DNA from: Candidatus Izemoplasmatales bacterium
Lineage (GTDB): Bacteria; Bacillota_I; Bacilli_A; Izemoplasmatales; Hujiaoplasmataceae
NCBI GenBank assembly: GCA_028707415.1
Contig: JAQWBC010000058.1
Coordinates: 1 to 6,604, forward strand
DNA length: 6,604 bases
Direction of reading: 5' to 3'
The notes beneath the pieces were generated by a model, which saw only the letters and a list, made by a program, of their open reading frames with translations, had not been told where the DNA came from and made no database searches. The position numbers and the translations under genes are program-made. Numbering within the stretch: the stretch's first letter is position 1; every line of letters starts with the position of its first letter. This document shows, piece after piece, positions 1 to 4,997 of the stretch.

Positions 1-377
1 TTGAAACCGCCGATTATCTTAATTTGGGTCTTTTGCCATTTATTTTCACGCTTGTTTATTGGGGTGGAGATACAATCTTACAAAAAATCGCCAACCGTAA
101 AAAGAAAGTTGATTATGAGGGGCGATTTTTGGATGCTATTGGCGAAAAAATGCGGGCCACAGACGATTTTATTATTGAGGATTATCGTCGCCTTCAAAAT
201 AATGTTAAGTTTCAGGATGCGTTGAAAATCGCCTTTTATATCTATCAAAATGGCGAAAATGAGAATATCAACTTAGATAAATTAGAACGGAAATTTGATC
301 GACGTACTATTGAACATAAGGCAATGACTTACGCCATTATTTTTGTTAAAGAAAAACTTAATGAACTCGCAAAATAA
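1..377 (+). CDS. Hypothetical protein, C-terminal part (5' end outside window)
   Basis: The third reading frame is open from the left edge to the TAA at 375-377, giving 124 visible residues; the true start lies upstream. A TTG at 24 could be read as a start, but the frame is open before it and there is no ribosome binding site, so the gene is most likely cut by the window edge. The visible part begins with a hydrophobic stretch (about residues 6-20, LGLLPFIFTLVYW), consistent with one membrane segment or a buried helix. A highly charged, helix-prone region follows, rich in Lys, Glu, Asp and Arg. I do not recognise the family. In B. subtilis the dnaX neighbour on this side is tadA followed by the SRP RNA gene; this protein shows no deaminase motif (no HAE or PCxxC), so it is not TadA. 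The function is unknown. Confidence 0.7.
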   Translation, partial: ETADYLNLGLLPFIFTLVYWGGDTILQKIANRKKKVDYEGRFLDAIGEKMRATDDFIIEDYRRLQNNVKFQDALKIAFYIYQNGENENINLDKLERKFDRRTIEHKAMTYAIIFVKEKLNELAK

Positions 378-403
378 CCCTATAAATATACGTAAAAATC
401 GAG

Positions 404-409
404 TATAAT
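404..409 (+). promoter_or_regulatory. Possible -10 element of a dnaX operon promoter
   Basis: A perfect TATAAT lies in the 173-base gap before dnaX, and TATACT overlaps it at 409-414. No good -35 hexamer sits 16-18 bases upstream (the 17-base position reads TATAAA) and there is no TGn extension. The assignment therefore rests on the -10 alone, in a region where AT-rich matches arise by chance. If it is used, the dnaX message would have a leader of about 135 bases containing the palindrome at 460-471. Weaker alternatives closer to dnaX are TATGAT (504-509) and TATAAC (516-521), also without convincing -35 boxes. Confidence 0.3.
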
Positions 410-459
410 ATACTATGTGTAGTGGGTACTAATTTCCTTTATTACTGAAAATATATTCG

Positions 460-471
460 CATAAATTTATG
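460..471. repeat. 12-bp perfect palindrome upstream of dnaX
   Basis: CATAAATTTATG is an exact inverted repeat in the intergenic region between the upstream gene and dnaX. It could be a binding site for a dimeric regulator or, in a transcript, a weak AT-rich hairpin. It is too weak and lacks the U-tract needed for an intrinsic terminator. The AT-rich background makes chance occurrence plausible. Confidence 0.35.
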
Positions 472-550
472 AATTCACGAATTAAAAATAGCCTTAATTT
501 ATATATGATATTCATTATAACAAAGCTTAACAGAGAAAGGGGGCGATTTT

Positions 551-2395
551 GTGAGTTATACAGCATTATATCGTACATATCGGCCAACCGACTTTAATGA
601 AGTCGCCGGTCAGGAACACATTACTACCACTCTAAAGAACGCCTTAAAGAACAACAAAGTAGCTCATGCATATTTATTTACTGGACCAAGAGGAACGGGA
701 AAGACATCAATTGCCAGAATATTTGCAAAAACAGTTAATTGCGAACACGCACCCGTGGAAAATCCATGCAACACTTGTCCTAATTGTTTAGGAATTCAAG
801 ACGGGTCAATCACTGATATCATTGAAATCGACGCCGCGAGCAATACCGGAGTTGATGAGATCCGCGAACTTCGTGACAAGGTGAAATATCTTCCCGGTTA
901 TGTTAAGTACAAAGTATATATTATCGACGAAGTTCATATGTTATCGACAAACGCTTTTAACGCATTGTTAAAAACGTTAGAAGAACCGCCGGCACACGTT
1001 ATTTTTATATTGTGCACCACCGAACCGCAAAAGGTTCCTTTGACAATTATTTCCCGTTGTCAACGTTTTGATTTTAAAGCAATAACCGTTAAGGAAATTA
1101 TCAGTAAACTCGATGAGATTATCGCAAAAGAGAAAATCGATATTGATAAGGATGCCGTTGAGCAAATAGCTGTATATGCTGAGGGCGGACTTCGTGATGC
1201 GATTGGGCTGCTTGACCAAGCGTATGCGTATGATCCTGATGTGATTACCGTTGAAGATATCAATCAAATATGTGGAGCGGTATCGTTTAAAAACCAGATG
1301 GAAATTGTTTCTTCTATTCGACGAGCAGACGCCTCTGCAGCAATCAAAGCGATGGACGAATTAATCGTATCTGGTAAAGAAGTTCCAAAGATATGTCAAA
1401 ATTTAATTCAATTTTTTCGTGATGTGCTGGTTTATAAAAACGTTGGGGCTACGGAGGGCACTTCAAGTTTGTATCAAAACGAAGACTTTATAAATCTTGC
1501 AAATACAATGAATAATCAACGATTATTCTTTTATCTCGATATTTTGAATAAAGCCCAAAATGATCTTAAATGGAGCAACTCACCGCGATTATATTTAGAG
1601 TTGGCTTTCATCAAAATGACGGACAAAGAACCAGAAAGTGAATCCCAAATGCTCACGGCAATTGATCAATTACAAGGCCGAATCGCAGAATTAGAAAAAA
1701 GACCGCTTACAGTTGATGTGCCATCAATCACGCTGACAGAAGAGCAACCGGAAACCCCTAAAAACAAGGAAAATCCAAAAGACGTATTAACTAAAACAAA
1801 ATTAGATAATATAATAATTTCTGAAGATGAGATGCCGACGGCCGATGAATTAGTACCCGCGGAGATTGATGAAACAAAACCTTGTGTTGACATTACAAAA
1901 TCGTTCCCAATTGAGTTTATCGAAGAGGTCCTTAACCGCGGGAATCGAGAAGACAAAAATGATTTAATTGAACGCTGGAATTTAATTCGTAAAAACAATG
2001 CATCGGGTAATTTGGCTCAGTACGCTGGCTTATTGGAATCGGGAACCTTGGTTGCTAGTTCCAAGGATAAAATTATTATTACTTTTGAGACGGCAGGAGT
2101 ATGCAATCGGCTGATGAAGCCAACGATTAAGACGCTTGGTAAAGAAATTTTAGCTAACGCTTTCAAACGCGAGATTGATTATATTGCATTACCGGCAGAG
2201 ATTTTCCAAATGATATCTGATGAGTTTATCAGCGCTTGGAAACTAGGAAAGCGACAAATCAAATTGTCACCGATTGTCTGTCCGGATCTTCGCGATGTAT
2301 CCATAGAAGATGAAGAGAAAATTTCACAAACAGAACAAAAGATAATTACTGATGCTTATTCATTGTTTGGCGATCGGGTAAAAGTTAAAAAATAA
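551..2395 (+). CDS. dnaX: DNA polymerase III subunit tau (clamp loader, DnaX)
   Basis: This is the ATPase subunit of the clamp loader, which opens the beta sliding clamp and places it on primed DNA; the long tau form also tethers the polymerase and helicase at the fork. The 614-residue product starts with the family signature YRTYRP. It carries a Walker A motif GPRGTGKTS (45-53), zinc-binding cysteines C64, C73, C76 and C79, Walker B YIIDEVH (123-129), the sensor-1/arginine-finger region with TTEP (156-159) and SRC (168-170), and a sensor-2 GGLRDAI (212-218, R215). AAA+ domains I and II cover about 1-240 and the oligomerisation domain III about 241-360. An acidic, Pro/Thr-rich linker (about 361-455) precedes a divergent C-terminal domain expected to contact the polymerase. 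The length is between the B. subtilis (563) and E. coli (643) proteins. The start is GTG, chosen for the AAAGGGGG ribosome site at 536-543, seven bases upstream. It is the first gene of the dnaX-ybaB-recR cluster. See the findings for a possible shortened gamma-like product. Confidence 0.97.
   Translation: MSYTALYRTYRPTDFNEVAGQEHITTTLKNALKNNKVAHAYLFTGPRGTGKTSIARIFAKTVNCEHAPVENPCNTCPNCLGIQDGSITDIIEIDAASNTGVDEIRELRDKVKYLPGYVKYKVYIIDEVHMLSTNAFNALLKTLEEPPAHVIFILCTTEPQKVPLTIISRCQRFDFKAITVKEIISKLDEIIAKEKIDIDKDAVEQIAVYAEGGLRDAIGLLDQAYAYDPDVITVEDINQICGAVSFKNQMEIVSSIRRADASAAIKAMDELIVSGKEVPKICQNLIQFFRDVLVYKNVGATEGTSSLYQNEDFINLANTMNNQRLFFYLDILNKAQNDLKWSNSPRLYLELAFIKMTDKEPESESQMLTAIDQLQGRIAELEKRPLTVDVPSITLTEEQPETPKNKENPKDVLTKTKLDNIIISEDEMPTADELVPAEIDETKPCVDITKSFPIEFIEEVLNRGNREDKNDLIERWNLIRKNNASGNLAQYAGLLESGTLVASSKDKIIITFETAGVCNRLMKPTIKTLGKEILANAFKREIDYIALPAEIFQMISDEFISAWKLGKRQIKLSPIVCPDLRDVSIEDEEKISQTEQKIITDAYSLFGDRVKVKK
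1695..1727 (+). promoter_or_regulatory. Candidate slippery tract plus hairpin inside dnaX
   Basis: Six A's followed by G (1695-1701) give AAAAAAG, the same seven bases as the E. coli dnaX frameshift site, but in a different phase: the codons read GAA AAA AGA. Ten bases later a hairpin can form, TTGATG (1713-1718) with CATCAA (1722-1727), a three-base loop and one extra G-U pair at the base. A -1 shift at the tract ends at TGA 1714-1716, giving a product of about 388 residues that keeps domains I-III. Because of the phase, tandem tRNA slippage is not supported; single P-site slippage or RNA polymerase slippage would be needed. This is a hypothesis. Confidence 0.25.
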
Positions 2396-2415
2396 CGAGA
2401 AAGGCGGCGGACCAG

Positions 2416-2724
2416 ATGATCAATCCGCAGATGCTAAAGAAATTACAAAAAATGCAAGAAGACCTAAAAAAAGTCCAAGCCGAAATCAATGCTTCGACTT
2501 TTTACGGGCAGGCCGGAGGTTCTGTCGTCCGTGTTAGTGTCAAAGGCACAAAAGAAGTTATATCAATTGATATTAAAAACGAAGAATTAGATATGAATGA
2601 TACAAAGATGGTTGCCGAACTGATAATGGCGGCTTTGAATGACGCTTTCCATAAGGTTGATAAGGAAATTGAAGAATCTGTCGGGTCAGTCAGTCGCGGC
2701 ATCAACATGGCAGGGATGATATGA
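2416..2724 (+). CDS. ybaB: YbaB/EbfC-family nucleoid-associated protein
   Basis: This is a small DNA-binding protein of 102 residues, close to the B. subtilis homologue YaaK (about 107). Family members form homodimers that bind DNA with little sequence specificity and bridge or compact it. The sequence shows the typical plan. An N-terminal amphipathic, lysine-rich helix that starts with a PQMLKKLQKMQ run and extends to about residue 25 is followed by a Gly-rich turn (YGQAGGSV, 30-37) and a beta region with VRVSVKG and VISIDI. A C-terminal helix follows (about 61-90), with the Asp/Lys pattern of the family, and then a Gly/Met-rich tail. ATG 2416 is chosen because AGAAAGG at 2398-2404 lies 11 bases upstream. 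The gene begins 20 bases after the dnaX stop. Its TGA stop (2722-2724) overlaps the recR start region, so it is translationally linked to recR and probably made from the dnaX message. Confidence 0.95.
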   Translation: MINPQMLKKLQKMQEDLKKVQAEINASTFYGQAGGSVVRVSVKGTKEVISIDIKNEELDMNDTKMVAELIMAALNDAFHKVDKEIEESVGSVSRGINMAGMI

Positions 2725-2726
2725 TG
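2712..2726 (+). promoter_or_regulatory. Ribosome site and ATGATG start overlap of recR
   Basis: AGGG at 2712-2715, inside the end of ybaB, is the ribosome site for recR. Two in-frame ATGs follow, at 2721 and 2724. The first gives five bases of spacing and an ATGA overlap with the ybaB stop. The second gives eight bases of spacing and a protein that begins M-N-Y-P, matching the usual M-x-Y-P start of RecR. The second is probably the main start; the two products differ by one methionine. Confidence 0.6.
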
Positions 2727-3323
2727 AATTATCCCAAATCCTTGGAAGATTTAATCAACGAATTCATGAAATATCCAGGAATTGGACGAAAAACGGCCGA
2801 ACGTTACGCTTTATTTACGGTTAATAAACTAGATTCGGAATCGGCGCATGATTTTTCCCAAGCAATTTCTGCCGTTAAAGAAAAAATCATTCAATGTCCG
2901 ATATGTGGCCACATTACCGAAACTAACCCTTGCTCAATTTGTGCCGATCCCTTGCGAAACCAAACCATCATTTTAATTGTAGAATCGGCAAAAGACGTTT
3001 TTACAATTGAAAAAACTGGGAAATATCACGGCTTATATCATGTTTTAAATGGCAATCTTTCGCCATTAAATGGAATTGGACCGGAAGAGTTGAATTTGAA
3101 ATCGCTTTGGAGTCGGGTTCAAAACGCCATCGTTAAAGAAATAATCATTGCTACTTCGGCAACGCAAGAGGGCGAAGCAACAGCCATGTACATTAAAAGG
3201 ATTCTCAAAGAAATTGATCTTACAGTGACTAGAATCGCGTATGGCGTTCCGGTGGGCGCTAACCTCGAATATACGGACGATCTCACGCTAAATTTAGCCA
3301 TCGAAAACCGTCGCGAATTTTAA
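2721..3323 (+). CDS. recR: Recombination mediator protein RecR
   Basis: RecR acts with RecO (and RecF) to load RecA onto SSB-coated single-stranded DNA during gap repair. The 200-residue product has the normal family length (about 198-201) and all expected parts. These are an N-terminal helix-hairpin-helix PGIGRKTAERYAL (19-31), a four-cysteine zinc site C59, C62, C71 and C74, and a Toprim domain opening with IVES (86-89) and continuing to QEGEATAMY (149-157). The C-terminal segment GVPVG...LEYTDDLTL...RREF (175-200) matches the conserved family end. The Toprim segment before EGEAT reads SATQ where many homologues have NPTV, a local divergence. It is the third gene of the cluster, coupled to ybaB by overlapping stop and start. 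No intrinsic terminator is visible after its TAA, so some transcription may continue into the next gene. Confidence 0.97.
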   Translation: MMNYPKSLEDLINEFMKYPGIGRKTAERYALFTVNKLDSESAHDFSQAISAVKEKIIQCPICGHITETNPCSICADPLRNQTIILIVESAKDVFTIEKTGKYHGLYHVLNGNLSPLNGIGPEELNLKSLWSRVQNAIVKEIIIATSATQEGEATAMYIKRILKEIDLTVTRIAYGVPVGANLEYTDDLTLNLAIENRREF

Positions 3324-3343
3324 AAAAAATCCAAAAACAGTAT

Positions 3344-3370
3344 TTGCGTTTCTTAATATTGTGATATAAT
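3344..3370 (+). promoter_or_regulatory. Extended -10 sigma-A-type promoter for the small membrane protein
   Basis: TATAAT (3365-3370) is preceded by TGA (3362-3364), a TGn extended -10 element. TTGCGT (3344-3349) serves as -35 with a 15-base spacer, slightly short, which the extension can compensate. Transcription would start near 3377, giving a leader of about 50 bases before the ATG at 3427. This is the better of the two clear promoters in the window. Confidence 0.7.
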
Positions 3371-3426
3371 AATAATACGTAAACAAAACTATATATAAAT
3401 ATAGAAACTATCCGGGGTGATTAAAA

Positions 3427-3741
3427 ATGCTTTTAGCAAAAGTTTTAATTTTTGGGGCAGACATTTTACAAACAATTCAAAATTATGTTACACAATACAA
3501 AGATATCGCCATCAACTTTCTCAATTCAATGAATGTATGGATTCAAGCGGCCATTTTAGTCGGATTGGCATTATTTGCTATTATCGGTTTGTTTGTATTC
3601 ATTAAGAAGTTTTTTAAGTTATTTATTGTCCTTGGTATTCTTGGGGCCGTTGGTTGGTATTTGTATACTCAAACCGACATCATCACCAACCTGTTAGACG
3701 GCGTCACGGGTGCAATCCCTATCTTTTTATTAGCACTGTAA
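3427..3741 (+). CDS. Small membrane protein of unknown function
   Basis: This 104-residue protein is strongly hydrophobic, and I do not recognise it with confidence. A mildly amphipathic N-terminal region (1-38, polar around 18-30) is followed by a first membrane segment (about 39-59) and a short basic turn, KKFFK (60-64). A second membrane segment (about 65-80, FIVLGILGAVGWYLY) and a hydrophobic C-terminal tail (about 92-104) follow. A basic loop between two segments suggests a hairpin with both ends outside and the KKFFK turn in the cytoplasm. No cleavable signal peptide or lipobox is visible. The ATG at 3427 follows GGGGTGATT (3414-3422), a strong ribosome site. The gene has its own promoter and a terminator that begins at its stop codon, so it is a single-gene unit although it lies 103 bases after recR. 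In B. subtilis the sporulation membrane protein gene bofA lies just beyond recR and yaaL; position and general topology are similar, but sequence likeness is too weak to assign it. Confidence 0.85.
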   Translation: MLLAKVLIFGADILQTIQNYVTQYKDIAINFLNSMNVWIQAAILVGLALFAIIGLFVFIKKFFKLFIVLGILGAVGWYLYTQTDIITNLLDGVTGAIPIFLLAL

Positions 3742-3782
3742 AAAGAGTGTTGCCTTTTTTCTTGGGCAAACCTCTTTTTTTT
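3741..3782 (+). terminator. Rho-independent terminator after the small membrane protein
   Basis: The two arms are AAAAGAG (3741-3747) plus TTGCC (3750-3754), and GGCAA (3765-3769) plus CTCTTTT (3772-3778), separated by a two-base internal mismatch and a loop of about ten bases. The 3' arm runs into eight T's (3775-3782). The stem starts at the last base of the TAA stop. It separates the small gene from the transporter operon. Confidence 0.9.
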
Positions 3783-3791
3783 ATCTTTACA

Positions 3792-3824
3792 CGCCGGATT
3801 TGCGAAAGTCTTCTAGAAACGGCG
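3792..3824. repeat. GC-rich inverted repeat in the transporter upstream region
   Basis: CGCCG (3792-3796) and CGGCG (3820-3824) form an inverted repeat around a 23-base interior. TTT (3799-3801) and AAA (3817-3819) extend it across a two-base GA bulge. It stands out as a GC-rich patch in AT-rich intergenic DNA. It lies downstream of the terminator and upstream of the transporter promoter, and no T-tract follows, so it is not a second terminator. Its role is unknown. Confidence 0.4.
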
Positions 3825-3864
3825 AGTTTATAACTAATTTATTGTGGTTCTTTTTATTGTGATA

Positions 3865-3873
3865 TGCTATAAT
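3865..3873 (+). promoter_or_regulatory. Extended -10 promoter of the sugar transporter operon
   Basis: TGCTATAAT is a perfect TGn plus TATAAT extended -10. The -35 is poor: TTGTGG (3842-3847) is 20 bases away, and the hexamer at the ideal distance (TGGTTC, 3845-3850) matches little. Extended -10 promoters can work with a weak -35, and dependence on regulation is common for such promoters. Transcription would begin around 3880, inside the palindrome at 3874-3883, about 29 bases before the GTG start. Confidence 0.65.
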
Positions 3874-3883
3874 ATAACGTTAT
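3874..3883. promoter_or_regulatory. Operator-like palindrome at the transporter transcription start
   Basis: ATAACGTTAT is a perfect 10-bp palindrome with a central CG, directly after the -10 element. LacI/GalR-family repressors of sugar genes typically bind palindromes with a central CG, often in this position, where binding blocks RNA polymerase. Compared with the CcpA cre consensus TGWNANCGNTNWCA, the outer TG and the final A do not match, so a dedicated local repressor is more likely than CcpA. No regulator gene is in the window. Confidence 0.4.
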
Positions 3884-3894
3884 CGTAATCGAAT

Positions 3895-3899
3895 AGGAG
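3895..3899 (+). promoter_or_regulatory. Ribosome binding site that selects the GTG start at 3909
   Basis: AGGAG ends directly against the in-frame ATG at 3900, leaving no spacing, so that ATG cannot be the efficient start. The GTG at 3909 lies nine bases downstream, a normal distance, and gives a protein beginning MEIKMVNLTK, typical for this ATPase family. Confidence 0.75.
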
Positions 3900-3908
3900 A
3901 TGTGTAAA

Positions 3909-4988
3909 GTGGAAATAAAGATGGTCAACCTGACCAAGATTTTTATCAGTAAAGGCAAAAAAGAAGTCCACGCAGTTGATCATGTCGATTTAGTAATTCC
4001 CTCAGGCAAACTGATCGGACTCTTAGGCCCTTCCGGCTGCGGCAAATCGACTACGTTATATTTGATAGCTGGCTTGCTACGACAAACTGAAGGTCAAATC
4101 TATTTCGGCGAAGAAGAAATGTCGGAAACCCCGCCGGAGAAACGGGGAATTGGACTTGTCTTCCAAAACTACGCTCTCTATCCGCATATGACCGTTCGAG
4201 AAAATATTCTTTTCCCGTTAGAAAATTTAAGAGTGGAAAAAGAAGAAGCCAAAAAGCGAACATATGACATGGCTAAATTAGTTGGTTTAGAGGAAATGCT
4301 TGATCGGAAACCAAAAGAATTATCTGGTGGGCAACAGCAACGTGTTGCCATTGCTCGAGCCCTAGTCAAAACACCGAGAGTTTTATTATTGGACGAACCT
4401 TTATCTAACCTTGATGCTCGACTTAGATTACAAACTCGCGAAGAGATTAAGCGCATTCAAAGAGAAACCAAAATTACAACCGTATTCGTTACTCATGATC
4501 AAGAAGAAGCGATGTCAATATCCGATGAAATCGTTGTCATGAAAGACGGTGTAATTCAACAGATGGGCGAACCACAAGCCGTTTACGACAAACCAGCCAA
4601 TTTATTTGTTGCTAAATTCCTTGGTAACCCCCAAATAAATGTTTTTGACGGCGAAATTAAAAATAAGGAAATATTGATTGAAGGCATGGTTGTCGGCAAA
4701 AAAGATATGCCGGATCAAAAAATATTTGTCGGCGTCAGACCGGAAGCGTTTGTTGTAGATAACGAAAACCAAGCATCGTTCCGCTTCAAGGTCGATCTCG
4801 TTGAAACGATTGGCCGCGATACAACCTTGATTTTTGATATGCAAGATGATTCTGAAAACATTCTTGACAAGAAAACTTTTAAAGCGATTATCGATGCTGG
4901 GTTCCGAATCAAAGCCGATGATATCGTTCATTTCAATATTAAGCCAGACAAGATGCACCTGTTTGATTTAAACGGAAACATTTTATAG
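3909..4988 (+). CDS. CUT1-family sugar ABC transporter ATPase (MalK/MsmX/UgpC type)
   Basis: This is the nucleotide-binding subunit that hydrolyses ATP on the cytoplasmic face to drive sugar import. The 359-residue product (from GTG 3909) has the two-part structure of the MalK/MsmX/UgpC group. The N-terminal ATPase domain (1-235) carries Walker A GPSGCGKST (40-48), a Q-loop glutamine in VFQN (Q86), signature LSGGQQQR (138-145), Walker B VLLLDEP (158-164), D-loop SNLD (166-169) and switch histidine H196 in VTHDQEEA. A C-terminal TOBE/OB-like regulatory domain (about 240-359) includes the family motif GVRPEAF (275-281). All catalytic residues are present, so it should be active. Substrate cannot be read from it: this group serves maltodextrins, multiple sugars and glycerol-3-phosphate, and some members are shared among transporters. 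It leads the operon; the first permease starts nine bases after its stop. An ATG at 3900 would add three residues, but its ribosome site has no spacing. Confidence 0.95.
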   Translation: MEIKMVNLTKIFISKGKKEVHAVDHVDLVIPSGKLIGLLGPSGCGKSTTLYLIAGLLRQTEGQIYFGEEEMSETPPEKRGIGLVFQNYALYPHMTVRENILFPLENLRVEKEEAKKRTYDMAKLVGLEEMLDRKPKELSGGQQQRVAIARALVKTPRVLLLDEPLSNLDARLRLQTREEIKRIQRETKITTVFVTHDQEEAMSISDEIVVMKDGVIQQMGEPQAVYDKPANLFVAKFLGNPQINVFDGEIKNKEILIEGMVVGKKDMPDQKIFVGVRPEAFVVDNENQASFRFKVDLVETIGRDTTLIFDMQDDSENILDKKTFKAIIDAGFRIKADDIVHFNIKPDKMHLFDLNGNIL

Positions 4989-4997
4989 GTCACCATT

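Noticed and set aside
1..225. Open frame 1 starting with TTG at base 1 (74 residues)
   Set aside because: It overlaps the frame-3 gene, which is open from the edge and has coherent protein composition; the frame-1 translation looks like a shadow and has no ribosome site.
504..521. Additional promoters close to dnaX (TATGAT at 504-509, TATAAC at 516-521)
   Set aside because: No convincing -35 or TGn extension; in such AT-rich DNA these matches are expected by chance.
378..550. SRP RNA (scRNA/ffs), expected upstream of dnaX by analogy with B. subtilis
   Set aside because: The gap is too AT-rich and I find neither the conserved GGAAGCAGC-type apical loop nor long complementary arms.
977..1267. 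Antisense open frames inside dnaX, recR, the ATPase and the permease genes
   Set aside because: They mirror strong coding frames on the + strand, lack ribosome sites and have no recognisable protein motifs.
1758..1768. Second possible frameshift heptamer in dnaX, T AAA AAC
   Set aside because: The first base does not match, so the P-site tRNA could not re-pair cleanly in the -1 frame (AAA to TAA), and I saw no supporting hairpin.
3417..3605. 62-residue open frame overlapping the small membrane protein
   Set aside because: Its start falls inside the GGGGTGATT ribosome site of the 3427 gene, and the composition (many Ser, His, Cys, Tyr) is that of an out-of-frame shadow.
3872..3885. CcpA cre site upstream of the transporter
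   Set aside because: The outer TG and final A of the consensus do not match; only the core fits. The shorter palindrome is reported as a generic LacI-family-like operator instead.
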